64,000 bases of DNA from Sphaerisporangium album (GTDB taxonomy: Bacteria; Actinomycetota; Actinomycetes; Streptosporangiales; Streptosporangiaceae): the NCBI RefSeq assembly GCF_003323745.1, contig NZ_QOIL01000003.1, forward strand, positions 248,001 to 312,000. Direction: 5' to 3'. The translations under genes and the position numbers were made by a program. The notes under the pieces are model-generated. The model made no database searches. It worked only from the letters and a program-made list of their open reading frames with translations, and was not told where the DNA came from. This document shows, in pieces, positions 43,150 through 52,678 of the stretch (the first letter of the stretch is position 1; every line of letters starts with the position of its first letter).

Positions 43150-45201
43150 ATGGCCGATCTCCCCCAGGAAACCTCCGCTCCGGGCGTCTCCGATCCCGCG
43201 CGGTCCCCCGCGTCCCCGCGTCCTGACGGCCAGGACGGCTCCCCGCCGGCGGACGCGCCTCCGAACGGCGCCCATCCCCGATCCCCCGCCGCCGAACCGC
43301 TCGAAGACGAGGCGATCGACCTCGGCGAGGTCACCTTCAGCGACTGGAACGCCCACATCGAGACCATGACGGGCATCGGCTTCCTCACGATGGCCCGCAG
43401 GCTACCCGCCCTCATCGGCCAGGCCGTGCGCATGGCGTGGAAGGCCAGCCCCCGCGACACCCTGGCGACGATCTCCCTGAGCACGCTCGGCGGCGTGTTC
43501 ACCGCCTTCGGGCTGCTGGCGACCACCGGCGTGCTCCAGGCCCTCTTCTCCTCCGGGGCGACCCCCGACCGCATCCGCGCCGCCCTGCCCAGCCTGCTGC
43601 TGGTGGGCGTCGCCGGGGCGCTGCGCACCACCCTCCAGGCCGGGGCCGGGTGGGCGCAGGCCCGCCTGGAGCCTCAGGTCAGCCGCATCGCCGAGACCCA
43701 GCTCTACGACCTGACCAGCCGCGTCGACCTCATCGCCTACGACGACGTCGCGTTCCACGACTCCCTCGTGCGCGCCCGCACCCGCGGCGTGAGCATGGTC
43801 GACACCGTGGTCAACTCGGCGATCGACGTGCTCACCGGCGTGATCGGCATCGTCGCCGCCGCCGGTGTGCTCGGCATCCTCCACCCCGTGCTGCTGCCCC
43901 TGCTCCTGCTGGCCGTGATCCCCGACGCCTGGGCCGCCGTCCGCTCCGCCCGCGAGCGGTACACCACGATGTACGCCCTGGTGCCGGCCCGGCGGCGCAA
44001 ATGGATCCTCAGCGACCTCATGGCCGACAGGGACACCGCCGCCGAGATCCGCTCGTTCACGATGCGCCGCTTCCTCATGCGCCTGTACGACGCGGTGACC
44101 GACGCCGAGCAGGCGGTCGTCCTGCGGCTGGCGCGGCGGCAGACGGTCGCCCGCCTGGTCGGCGAGGCGCTCGGCGGCGTCGGCACGGCCGTCGTCTACG
44201 TCGCCCTCGGGCTGCTGCTCGCCGTCGGCGCCGTCCCCCTCGCGGTGGCGGGCACGGCCGTCCTCGCCATCCGCTCCGGGCAGACCTATCTGTCCACCTT
44301 CATGTACGCCACCAACCGGCTGTACGAGGAGGGCCTCTACTTCACCGACTTCCTGGAGTTCTGCGCCGACGCCCGCGCCCGCCTGACGTCCGAGCGGCCC
44401 CGCCAGGCCCCCGCGGCGTTCGAGCGCATCACCGTCGACGACGTGACCTTCCACTACCCCGGCGGCGAGCGCCCCGCTCTCGATCACGTGTCGATCCACA
44501 TCGATCGAGGCGAGGTCGTCGCGCTCGTCGGCGAGAACGGCTCGGGCAAGACGACGCTGTCCAAGATCCTCGCGGGGCTGTACGACCCCGGCGAGGGGCG
44601 GGTCCGGTGGGACGACGTCGACCTCGCCGGCGTCGACCCCGAGGACCTGCGGCGCCACATCGCCGTCATCGCCCAGGACCACACCCGCTGGCCGCTGACC
44701 GCCAAGGACAACATCACCATGGGCCTGGAAAAGGGAGCCGAGGCCCTGCACGCCTCCGCCCAGGTCGCCGGGGCCGACCAGGTCATCGCCGAGCTGCCGC
44801 ACGGCTACCGCACGCTGCTCGACCGCCGGTTCAAGGACGGCCACGAGCCCTCCGGCGGCCAGTGGCAGCGCATCGCCGTGGCACGCGGCTTCTACCGCGA
44901 CGCGCCGCTGCTGATCTGCGACGAGCCGACGGCCGCGCTGGACGCCCGCGCCGAGCACTCCCTGTTCGAGCGCATCCGCGGGCACGCCGACGGCCGCACC
45001 GTCCTGCTCATCACCCACCGCCTCGCCAGCGTGCGGTACGCCGACCGCATCTACGTCCTGGACCACGGCAAGGTCATCGAGCGCGGCACGCACGACGAGC
45101 TGATGGCCCTCGGCGGCCAGTACGCCGACCTCTACACGATCCAGGCCAGCGCCTACAGCTCCACAGGCGACCACAGAGAGGAGGCCCCCACGCAGGCCTG
45201 A
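43150..45201 (+). CDS. ABC exporter, fused membrane and ATPase domains
   Basis: 683 residues. The first 60 residues are Pro/Ala-rich and probably disordered. Six membrane helices span about 95-360 and the ATPase follows from about 430, with Walker A GENGSGKTT, the Q loop in VIAQDHTRW, signature PSGGQWQRIAVARGF and Walker B LLICDEPTAALD. Such half-exporters work as dimers and often export peptides or antibiotics; adjacent to bacteriocin-like genes they serve as peptide exporters. Here only the 47-residue candidate peptide lies beside it, so the cargo is unknown. The Asp/Arg start of the DRRFKDGHEPSGGQ segment is typical. Confidence 0.92.
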   Translation: MADLPQETSAPGVSDPARSPASPRPDGQDGSPPADAPPNGAHPRSPAAEPLEDEAIDLGEVTFSDWNAHIETMTGIGFLTMARRLPALIGQAVRMAWKASPRDTLATISLSTLGGVFTAFGLLATTGVLQALFSSGATPDRIRAALPSLLLVGVAGALRTTLQAGAGWAQARLEPQVSRIAETQLYDLTSRVDLIAYDDVAFHDSLVRARTRGVSMVDTVVNSAIDVLTGVIGIVAAAGVLGILHPVLLPLLLLAVIPDAWAAVRSARERYTTMYALVPARRRKWILSDLMADRDTAAEIRSFTMRRFLMRLYDAVTDAEQAVVLRLARRQTVARLVGEALGGVGTAVVYVALGLLLAVGAVPLAVAGTAVLAIRSGQTYLSTFMYATNRLYEEGLYFTDFLEFCADARARLTSERPRQAPAAFERITVDDVTFHYPGGERPALDHVSIHIDRGEVVALVGENGSGKTTLSKILAGLYDPGEGRVRWDDVDLAGVDPEDLRRHIAVIAQDHTRWPLTAKDNITMGLEKGAEALHASAQVAGADQVIAELPHGYRTLLDRRFKDGHEPSGGQWQRIAVARGFYRDAPLLICDEPTAALDARAEHSLFERIRGHADGRTVLLITHRLASVRYADRIYVLDHGKVIERGTHDELMALGGQYADLYTIQASAYSSTGDHREEAPTQA

Positions 45202-45249
45202 ACAGGAACGAACACGTCAGAACAGGCTCGAACGGGGCCTCGGACGGGA

Positions 45250-45693
45250 TCAGCGGGAGGAGGCGTCGGCCCCGACCGTCTCCACCGTCCCGGCCGGCTC
45301 GGCCGCCTGGCACGAGGCCGGGTTCGCCGCGAGCGCCAGCACGTCCCGGTAGTACCGGATCTTCCGCTGGATCGCGTCCTGCTGCTCCTTGAGCTCGGCG
45401 ATCTGCTGCTCGACCTCGCGGTCGTGGCTCTCCAGCAGGGCGATGCGCTCCTCGATGGTGCCGTCGCCGCCGCGCACGAGCTGGGCGAAGCGGATCATCT
45501 CCGCGATCGACATGCCCGTGCCGCGCAGGCAGCGCACCATGCCGAGCCAGCTCAGGTGCGAGTCGTTGAACCGCCTCTGGCCGGCGGCGTTCCGCTCGAT
45601 CGGCTCCAGCAGGCCGATGCGCTCGTAGTACCGCAGAGTGTCCAGGCTGAACCCGGTCTCCTCCGCGACCTGTCCCGGTGTGTAGACGCTCAC
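45250..45693 (-). CDS. MerR-family regulator
   Basis: 147 residues. YTPGQVAEETGFSLDTLRYYERIGLLEPIERNAAGQRRF is the MerR winged helix, and a coiled coil (EERIALLESHDREVEQQIAELKEQQDAIQRKIRYYRDVL) is the dimer helix. No cysteine cluster for metal binding is present in the C-terminus (one Cys only), so an organic effector is likely. It acts on the palindromic, long-spaced promoter just upstream. Confidence 0.92.
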   Translation of the reverse strand: MSVYTPGQVAEETGFSLDTLRYYERIGLLEPIERNAAGQRRFNDSHLSWLGMVRCLRGTGMSIAEMIRFAQLVRGGDGTIEERIALLESHDREVEQQIAELKEQQDAIQRKIRYYRDVLALAANPASCQAAEPAGTVETVGADASSR

Positions 45694-45707
45694 AGGTCGA
45701 GCATGGC

Positions 45708-45727
45708 ACCTGGAGTGGGCTCCAGGT
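45708..45727. promoter_or_regulatory. MerR-type operator
   Basis: ACCTGGAG-N4-CTCCAGGT is the classic MerR-family dyad and lies 15 bp before the MerR start, with TTGACC on the minus strand at its upstream side. A further half-site (ACCTGGAG) follows at 45739-45746. It probably serves both the MerR gene and the divergent gene. Confidence 0.88.
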
Positions 45728-45731
45728 CAAG

Positions 45732-46054
45732 GTGGTTGACCTGGAGCCCACCTGGCGGGTCGAGCGGGCGCGCGGCCTCGCGCTGGCCCGCGGCCTGACC
45801 CCGTACACGCACGTGCGGCTGCGGCACTCCTACCTGCGTCCCCGGCCGGGCGTGCGGCTGCCGGAGTCCGGTCACGTGCAGGTGAGCGAGGAGGCGCTGG
45901 ACTACGTCGCCGTCGAGGGACTGCGGCTGTGGGCCTACACGACGCTGCTCGCCGGCGCCTACACCCGCGCCGACCGCCCCGTCCCCCCGGCGCGTCAGAG
46001 GTCAAGCTGGACGACGAGCAGCGCGCACGCCTGGACGACCCCGCGCTCGCCTGA
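45732..46054 (+). pseudogene. Divergent hypothetical gene with apparent frameshift
   Basis: From a GTG start the frame reads VDLEPTWRVERARGLALARGLTPYTHVRLRHSYLRPRPG...LRLWAYTTLLAGAYTRADRPV, with good codon bias. At a run of six Cs (45983-45988) sense moves to the +2 frame, which gives GASEVKLDDEQRARLDDPALA and a stop at 46054. Either one base has been lost or gained in nature, or the C-run was miscalled. I do not recognise the family. The gene is divergent from MerR and controlled by the same operator region. Confidence 0.55.
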
Positions 46055-46068
46055 TGGGAGCTACCGGG

Positions 46069-47344
46069 TCAGCGGGGCGGGGTGGCCGAGGTGTACGCGG
46101 GCAGGGGCAGCGGGCGGTCGAGGAGGAAGTGCTCCAGCAGCGCGGTGTACGTGGCGGGCTGGTCGCCGGCGATGGCGTGGCCGGCGCCCTTGACGTAGAC
46201 CAAGGTCGATTCGGGAAGGGTGCGCCGGTAGTCGTAGGTCGTCTCCCATCTCAGGAAGTCGCATTCGCCGCGCATGATCAGTGCCGGTACGCGCAGCCGC
46301 CGCAACGTCGGACGGGGATCCGGCACCCGCTGGAAGTCCGCGCTCGTGACCTGGTTGACGTAGAAGCCTTGCCGGTTCTCGTGCGGCGTCCTCGGCGGCG
46401 TGCCGGGGCACGAGGTGGTGTCCTTCCCCACCAGCGCCAGTTCGTGGAACCGCGCGTCGGCCTCGTCGTCGCCGACCAGGGCGTGGGCGGCGCGGGGGTT
46501 GACGCCGAGGAGGAGGAACGCCGCGAGCATCCGGGGGGCACCGGACAGCTCGTCGTACCGCTCCCGCTGCGCGGGCGTGAGCCGGCCCCAGGGTTCGCCC
46601 GCGCCGCCAGGCAGCGCGCCGGGCCACAGGGCTCCCGGTGCGGAGAATACGACCTTGGCCACGTGCTCCGGATGGGCGGCGAGATACTGCGCCGCCAGGG
46701 ACCCGCCCCATGACTGGCCGACGATGACCATCTTGTCGGCGCCGATGGCGCGGCGGATCGCCTCCAGATCGGCCACGTGCCTGGCGACCGTGTAGCCGGT
46801 GACGTCGGACAGCCGGGTGGACCGTCCTGCGCCGAGCTGGTCGTACGCGTACACCTCGAAGCCCTCTGCCGCCAGGGTCCTGCCGGCCGCGGGTATCCCC
46901 TCCCCGGGGGTTCCCGGACCGCCGTGAAGGAACACCACGGGCGTCGGCCTGGCGGTGCCGGCGGCGGGGGCATGGACGTAGGCGATCCTGGACCCGGTCG
47001 GCAGATCCCAGTACCGGACGCCGGGCGCGGTGGAGGCGGCGCCCGGGATCGGGCCGGGCCGGAACACGGTGAGGACCGACACCGCGGCGACCGCGACCAC
47101 CATGCCTCCCGCCAAGGATCGCGGCCCTGCGGCCGCCGCGCGTCCCGAACAGGTGAAACGCCGGCCAGGCGAGGAGGAACGCCGTACCGGCCACCGCAGC
47201 CAGCCCGGCGGCACAGAGTAGCGGGACTGCGGTCACGAGGGCGGCGGCACCGAGGAATCCGGCGATACCGGCGAGCGGAGCCGCCATGAGGCAGAGGAGA
47301 AGGAGAACGCCACCGATCGCGCGACGGGGGAATGGAGATGCCAT
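46069..47344 (-). CDS. Membrane-anchored alpha/beta hydrolase (proline iminopeptidase-like), apparent frameshift in N-terminal part
   Basis: The catalytic part (from about 46980 down) has VVFLHGGPGTPGEG (oxyanion HGGPG), VGQSWGGSLAAQYLA (nucleophile elbow GQSWGG), a late acidic residue in MRGECDFLRWE, and KGAGHAIAGDQP (catalytic His), as in proline iminopeptidase-like serine hydrolases. Upstream, a frame from ATG 47344 encodes three membrane helices (GGVLLLLCLMAAPLAGIAGFLGAAALVTAVPLLC...) but must change frame near 47101-47125 to join VVAVAAVSVLTVFRPG of the hydrolase frame. If this is not a sequence error, the hydrolase may start at ATG 47103, giving a single N-terminal anchor. Confidence 0.7.
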
Positions 47345-47515
47345 GTCCGTCACGCTAGGAGCGCGGAAACGCCCCTTCCCGGCACCCCGGAACGAGATTT
47401 CCCAGCCCGCAACCCCGCTTGACGGTGGAGGACCACCACGCCGACCGGCGGGCGGTGGGCGAGGCCGGATGCCTCGGTTGAGATCGGTCACCGGCCGCAT
47501 GCCGGGCCGGTCGTG

Positions 47516-48169
47516 TCAGCGGACGCCGGGACGGACGAGGCCGGTCTCGTAGGCGGCGATCGTCGCCTGGACCCGATCGCGTACGCCGAGCTTCCCGAGA
47601 ACCGCCGCGACGTGATCCTTCACGGTCGCGGGACTGATGCCGAGCACGGCGGCGACCTCCACGTTCGTCAGGCCGCGCGCCACCTGCCGGAGCACCTCCG
47701 TCTCGCGGGGGGTGAGCGCGGCCAGCCGGTCGGTATCGGCGGGGCCCGGCCCGGCGGCGTAGTGGTCGATCAGGCGGCGGGTCACGGCGGGATCCAGCAG
47801 CGCGTCGCCCCGCGCGACGAGCCGGACCGCGTCGATCACCCGCTCGGGGTCGGTGTCCTTCAGCAGGAACCCGGCCGCACCGGCACGCAGGGCCGCGAAC
47901 ACGTACTCGTCGAGATCGAAGGTCGTGAGGACCACGACGCGGGTCGAGGGGATCTCGGCGGTGATCCTCCTGGTCGCGACCAGCCCGGTGACGCCCGGCA
48001 TGCGGATGTCCATGAGGACGACATCGGGGCGAACGGAGGCGGCGAGCGCCACGGCGGCCTCGCCGTCCGCCGCCTGCCCCACGACCGTCAGGTCGGGCTC
48101 CGCGTCCACGATGGCCGCGATCCCCGCGCGCACCACGGCCTGGTCGTCGGCGATCAGCACGCGGATCAC
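47516..48169 (-). CDS. NarL-family response regulator
   Basis: 217 residues from GTG. The receiver is intact: IADDQAVVR (acidic pair), VVLMDIRMPG (phospho-acceptor Asp), TTFD, and FLLKDTD (Lys). The C-terminal LuxR domain is LTPRETEVLRQVARGLTNVEVAAVLGISPATVKDHVAAVLGKLGVRDR. It is the partner of the histidine kinase gene 58 bp upstream on the same strand. This contrasts with the degenerate receiver of the regulator at 12.4 kb. Confidence 0.93.
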   Translation of the reverse strand: MIRVLIADDQAVVRAGIAAIVDAEPDLTVVGQAADGEAAVALAASVRPDVVLMDIRMPGVTGLVATRRITAEIPSTRVVVLTTFDLDEYVFAALRAGAAGFLLKDTDPERVIDAVRLVARGDALLDPAVTRRLIDHYAAGPGPADTDRLAALTPRETEVLRQVARGLTNVEVAAVLGISPATVKDHVAAVLGKLGVRDRVQATIAAYETGLVRPGVR

Positions 48170-48227
48170 GAGACGGGCGCCCTTGCCTGTACCGCGGTCA
48201 CGGAAGGGAGGCCACCGGCATCTACCG

Positions 48228-50456
48228 TCACGAGAGGGAGACCTCCGGCAGCCAGACTCGTACGGCGCCGTCGCCGGCGGTCGTGAGCGTACCGTCGCAG
48301 GTGTCCACCAGAGCGCGCAGCCGCCGCTCCGCGAACGGGCCGGGGGACGCGGGGCCTGACAGGGTGACGCCATCGCCGGGGAAGGTCACCGTGACGGTCT
48401 CTCCGCTCGCCAGCAGTTCCCTCGCGACCTGGTGGGCGGCGACCTCCACGGCAGGCGGCAGCGGCCTGCGCGTGCCCGTGTACCGGGCCACGGTGCCTCG
48501 CCTGGCGGCCAGGGCCGCGATGCCGTCCACGGTGGGAGGCGGGTCGTCGCCGTCGTCCGGGCTCCGCAGCTCCGTGAGCAGCTTCCGTAGCGCGGCCAGC
48601 CCCGCCCGTGCCTCGGCCAGCACGGAGTCCAGGCGGCCCGCGCGGGCTTCCTCCACGACGTTCTGCGTGTGCCGCCGCGCCGTGTGCCGCAGCCCGTCGC
48701 CGATCCGCTCGCGCTCGGCCGACGCCGCTGAGGCGGCCTCACGTTCGAGCAGGTCCCGGTCCCGCGTGATGGCCGTGCCGCGCCGCCGCCGGCGCACGGC
48801 GACGTACAGGCCAAGCGACCACGCGGCGAGGCAAGGGATCGCCAATGCGGTCGTGAGGACCACCCAGGCCGCCAGGCGGTTGCCCTGGATGCCGTCACCG
48901 GCGGCGAGCGCCAGCCCGCCGACGCCCGCGACGGCGAGCGGCGCGGGCCAGCCCCGAGAGCCCGTGCGGTAGACGCCGACCGCGTAGATCAGTGCCAGCT
49001 CCACCCACCAGCACCACAGGAAGGTGTCGCTGACACGAGGCCCCGGCCAGCCCGCCAGGTCGAGGCCGGTCCATGCCAGGAGGGTCGCGAGCGTGACGGT
49101 CAGAGCGCGGTGGGGCGCGTCCCTCCGCCACCACAGCGGCAGAGCGCGCAGCGCGAACAGTGAGGCCAGCAGCAGCCCCGGCAGCGGCGAGGCGAAGGCG
49201 TCGGGGTCGTCGCCCGGTAGCAGCCCCGCGCCGAGGGAGAGTGCGATGGCGAGGGCGACCAGCGCCGCGTCGAGCGCCGCCGCTCCCCGCCAGCGCTCCC
49301 GGCGCGCGGGCGATCCCGGGAGGCGGGGGGAGGCGTCGTACGGAAGGTGGGCTCGCACTTCCCAGCCGTGCTTGGCCGGACCCGCCGTGAACGACCCGCC
49401 GAGGCCGGACACCGCCGTGCGCACTCCGGCCAGCCCGCTCCCCGTGCCGAGGCCGGGTGCCGCGGCCGGACCGCCCCGGTCGGTCACCGTGACGACAAGC
49501 GCTCCCCGTGCACCCTCGACCCGGACCCGTGACGCGCCCGAGGTGTAGCGCATCGCGTTCGTCAGCGCCTCGCGCACCACCTTGCAGGCGACGGCGGCGA
49601 CCTGCGGAGGAGCGGTGACGGCCGTGCGCACGTAGTCCAGCTCCGTGTGCCCGGCGGCCAGCGCGTCGATGTCCTCCAAGGTCGCGAGGTGCTCCGGGGG
49701 CGTGTTCCCGGCCGCCTCGACGAGGCGGTCCAGCTCGGTCATCGCCTGGCGTCCGGCTTCGGCGGCGTGACGGGTCGCCTCGGCGGCGAGCCGTGAATCG
49801 GCGAGGCGGGTCGCGGCGGCGGCGGACACGACGATGCCGGTGAGCCGGTGCGCCGCCACGTCGTGCAGCTCGGCGACGAGTCGTTCGCGTTCGGCGTCGG
49901 CCGCGAAACGCGGAACCGAGCGGGCGCTCGCACGGTAGGCGGCGGCGGCCGCCCGGCCCGCCCGCCTGCGCCGTCTCGACCTGCCCGCCACCCAGAGCGC
50001 CGCGGCGGCGCCCGCCGCTTGCAGCGTGATCCCCGTGACGGTCCGCGGGCCCGCGCCGGCGGCCATGGCGATCACCGCGGCCACGAGCGAGGTCGCGACG
50101 GCTCCCGCGGCGGCGACCCCGGCCGTACGGTGAACGGCCAGGGAGTACAGGGCGACCGTCACGGCGAGCGGCCATATGACGGCGGTGCCGCCGGCGCCGG
50201 CGCCCAGTAGGGCCGCCGCGAGGGCGCCGCCGAAGGCCCACTTCGGTGCGACGCGGCGCACGGCGAGCGCTCCGGAGGCGAGACCGGTGCTCAGTACCAG
50301 GAGCGTGAGCCTCGCGGCGCCGTTGCCGACCGCGGAGAGTCCCGGGTCGAGCGCTCGGGCGACGGCCGCTGACACGTCCGGCGACGCCGATACGAGTACC
50401 TGCGCGACGACGAGGACGGCGGGCAGCAGCAGGTCCCGTGATCTCCACTTCGGCAC
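48228..50456 (-). CDS. Histidine kinase composed of two kinase-like halves in tandem
   Basis: 742 residues from GTG (an upstream GTG near 50524 is possible). First half: membrane helices, then LVAELHDVAAHRLTGIVVSAAAA (HisKA_3 with His) and an ATPase domain VREALTNAMRYTSGASRVRVEG...VTDRGG...GSGLAGVRTAVSGLGGSF, apparently complete. Second half: another set of membrane helices (LDAALVALAIALSLG..., FLWCWWVELALIYAVGVY), a region ERERIGDGLRHTARRHTQNVVEE like a HisKA_3 helix, and a poor ATPase remnant (VARELLASGETVTV...ALVDTCDGTLTTAGDGAVRVWLPE) without the glycine-rich lid. So it looks like a duplicated kinase in which the second copy has decayed. It should signal to the response regulator just downstream. 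Confidence 0.85.
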   Translation of the reverse strand: MPKWRSRDLLLPAVLVVAQVLVSASPDVSAAVARALDPGLSAVGNGAARLTLLVLSTGLASGALAVRRVAPKWAFGGALAAALLGAGAGGTAVIWPLAVTVALYSLAVHRTAGVAAAGAVATSLVAAVIAMAAGAGPRTVTGITLQAAGAAAALWVAGRSRRRRRAGRAAAAAYRASARSVPRFAADAERERLVAELHDVAAHRLTGIVVSAAAATRLADSRLAAEATRHAAEAGRQAMTELDRLVEAAGNTPPEHLATLEDIDALAAGHTELDYVRTAVTAPPQVAAVACKVVREALTNAMRYTSGASRVRVEGARGALVVTVTDRGGPAAAPGLGTGSGLAGVRTAVSGLGGSFTAGPAKHGWEVRAHLPYDASPRLPGSPARRERWRGAAALDAALVALAIALSLGAGLLPGDDPDAFASPLPGLLLASLFALRALPLWWRRDAPHRALTVTLATLLAWTGLDLAGWPGPRVSDTFLWCWWVELALIYAVGVYRTGSRGWPAPLAVAGVGGLALAAGDGIQGNRLAAWVVLTTALAIPCLAAWSLGLYVAVRRRRRGTAITRDRDLLEREAASAASAERERIGDGLRHTARRHTQNVVEEARAGRLDSVLAEARAGLAALRKLLTELRSPDDGDDPPPTVDGIAALAARRGTVARYTGTRRPLPPAVEVAAHQVARELLASGETVTVTFPGDGVTLSGPASPGPFAERRLRALVDTCDGTLTTAGDGAVRVWLPEVSLS

Positions 50457-50614
50457 GGAAACGTACCAATCCGCGAGGGCACCGGAGGACGGCACGCCAC
50501 GCCACCCAGGCCGTCCGTCTCTCACAGTGGCCCAGCGTAGGGGCTCCCGGCCGGCGTGGACGAACCCGCCGTTCGCCTCGGACGACGACCCGCCACATGG
50601 TCGGCGTGGTGCCG

Positions 50615-51271
50615 TCACCGGTCCGGCAGGTGGTCGGCGAGGTAGCCGCGCACCAGCCGCTTGCACTCGGCGATCAGTTCGGGATCGCCGCCGGGGTGGG
50701 CGCGGAACGCGAGCTTGAGTACGGCGTCGGCGGCCTCGACGGCGACGACGAGCGCGCGGTCCAGGCCCGGCCCGGAGGGCGCCCCGAGCAGCTCGATGGT
50801 GAGCGAGCGCAGCCGGTCGGCGACGATGACGTTGTTCTCCAGGGCGGCGTCCAGCAGGCGCTCGGTGCCCTTGAGCGGAGGCCCGGCCGGGGTCGGCAGG
50901 ATCTCGCCGAAGTCCATGATGGCGAAGCCGGGCGTGCTGCGCTTCATCGCCACGAACTCGTCGACGGCGAGGTCCACCGCGCCGGTCCAGTCGGAGATGC
51001 CGGCCGCGCCGAGCCGCTCGGTGAGCCGGTCGAGGAAGGCGTCGAGGTTGCGCAGGGCCAGCGCCCGTACGAGCCCCTGCTTGTCGGGGAAGAACTGGTA
51101 GAACGTGCCGATCGGCACACCCGCCCTGCGGGCCACTTCCTTGGTGGTCAGCCCGTCGTATCCCACCTCGTCGAGGAGGCGTGCGCACTCGTCGAGCATG
51201 CGCTCGACCCGCTCGACGCTGCGGCGCTGAGCGGGGCGGCGGCGGAGCGTCCCGGCGGAGACGTTCGTCAT
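50615..51271 (-). CDS. TetR-family regulator
   Basis: 218 residues. RVERMLDECARLLDEVGYDGLTTKEVARRAGVPIGTFYQFFPDKQGLVRALALR is the TetR DNA-binding domain; the C-terminal ligand domain is unclassified. ATG 51271 was chosen over an upstream frame start because the basic arm RRRPAQRRSVERVE follows naturally. It is divergent from the beta-glucosidase gene (72 bp gap) and may repress it. Confidence 0.9.
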   Translation of the reverse strand: MTNVSAGTLRRRPAQRRSVERVERMLDECARLLDEVGYDGLTTKEVARRAGVPIGTFYQFFPDKQGLVRALALRNLDAFLDRLTERLGAAGISDWTGAVDLAVDEFVAMKRSTPGFAIMDFGEILPTPAGPPLKGTERLLDAALENNVIVADRLRSLTIELLGAPSGPGLDRALVVAVEAADAVLKLAFRAHPGGDPELIAECKRLVRGYLADHLPDR

Positions 51272-51342
51272 TCCCCCATCATCCCTCCGTTGACGTGCGA
51301 CCGGCTTAACATGAGGTCCACTCATTTTCGCCGGAGGTCATC

Positions 51343-52659
51343 ATGTTCCTTTGGGGCACCGCGACCGCTTCGTACCAGATCGAGGGGGCCGTGGCGGAGG
51401 ACGGCCGAGGCCGGTCGGTCTGGGACACCTTCGCCCACGAGCCGGGCAAGGTGAAGGACGGTCACACCGGTGACGTGGCGTGCGACCACTACCACCGCTG
51501 GTCAGAGGATGTCACGCTCATGGCCGCCCTGGGGGTGAACTCTTACCGTTTCTCCATTTCGTGGCCGAGAATCCTCCCCTCGGGGCATGGCGCGGTCAAC
51601 GAGGCCGGCCTCGGCTTCTACGACCGGCTGGTCGACGGCCTGTGCGCCGCCGGCATCGTCCCGGCGGCCACGCTGTTCCACTGGGACCTGCCCCAGGCGC
51701 TGGAGGACGAGGGCGGCTGGCTGAACCGCGACACCGCGAGCCGCATGGCGGAGTACGCCGGCATCGTGGCCGCCCGCCTCGCCGACCGCGTGCCGATCTG
51801 GATCACGCTCAACGAGCCGTTCATCCACATGGTCTTCGGCTACGCCCTCGGCACCCACGCCCCGGGCAGGACCATGTTCCTCGACGCCCTGCCCGCCGCC
51901 CACCACCAGCTTCTCGGCCACGGCCTCGCCGCCCAGGCGCTGCGGGCGCACGGGGCCGGGCAGGTGCTGGTCACCAACAACTGCACGCCCGTCTGGGCCG
52001 CCTCCGGCGCGGAGGAGGACCTGCGGGCCGCCGAGGCGTACGACGTGCTGCACAACAGGCTGTTCAACGACCCCGTGCTGCTCGGCCGCTACCCCGACCT
52101 GTCGGCCTTCGGCCTGGACGCCATGCCGGCCCTGCGGGACGGCGACCTCGCGGCCATCGCCCAGCCCCTGGACGGGCTCGGGATCAACTACTACAACCCC
52201 ACCCGCGTGCGCGCCCCCGGTGACCCCGGCATCCTGCCGTTCGAGGACGCCGGGGTCACCGGCCATCCCACCACCGCCTTCGGCTGGCCGGTGGTGCCGG
52301 ACGGCCTGCGCGAGCTGCTGACCGGCCTCAAGGCCCGGTACGGCGAGGCGCTGCCCCCGGTGTACGTGACCGAGAACGGCTGCTCGCAGGCGGACGAGCC
52401 CGGCCCGGACGGGGTGGTGGACGACCAGGGGCGCATCGCCTTCCTCGACGGGCACATCGCGGCCGTGGCCGCCGCGATGGCCGAGGGCGTGGACGTGCGC
52501 GGCTACTTCGTCTGGTCGCTGCTGGACAACTTCGAGTGGGCGGAGGGCTACAACCAGCGCTTCGGCCTCGTCCACGTCGACTACGCGACCCAGAGGCGCA
52601 CCCCGAAGGCGTCCTACCACTGGCTGCGGGAGAGGATCGCCGCGCGCGCGACCCCGTGA
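51343..52659 (+). CDS. GH1 beta-glucosidase
   Basis: 438 residues, no signal peptide, so intracellular. FLWGTATASYQIEGA, ITLNEPF with acid/base Glu158, and VYVTENGCS with nucleophile Glu344 are all intact, with the C-terminal LLDNFEWAEGYNQRFGLVHVDY substrate loop. It hydrolyses cellobiose or other beta-glucosides after uptake. The start is at the ATG after GCCGGAGGTC. No CelR-type box is seen in its promoter, unlike the glucanase at 61 kb. Confidence 0.95.
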   Translation: MFLWGTATASYQIEGAVAEDGRGRSVWDTFAHEPGKVKDGHTGDVACDHYHRWSEDVTLMAALGVNSYRFSISWPRILPSGHGAVNEAGLGFYDRLVDGLCAAGIVPAATLFHWDLPQALEDEGGWLNRDTASRMAEYAGIVAARLADRVPIWITLNEPFIHMVFGYALGTHAPGRTMFLDALPAAHHQLLGHGLAAQALRAHGAGQVLVTNNCTPVWAASGAEEDLRAAEAYDVLHNRLFNDPVLLGRYPDLSAFGLDAMPALRDGDLAAIAQPLDGLGINYYNPTRVRAPGDPGILPFEDAGVTGHPTTAFGWPVVPDGLRELLTGLKARYGEALPPVYVTENGCSQADEPGPDGVVDDQGRIAFLDGHIAAVAAAMAEGVDVRGYFVWSLLDNFEWAEGYNQRFGLVHVDYATQRRTPKASYHWLRERIAARATP

Positions 52660-52678
52660 CCGCCGGAGGACCGAACCG

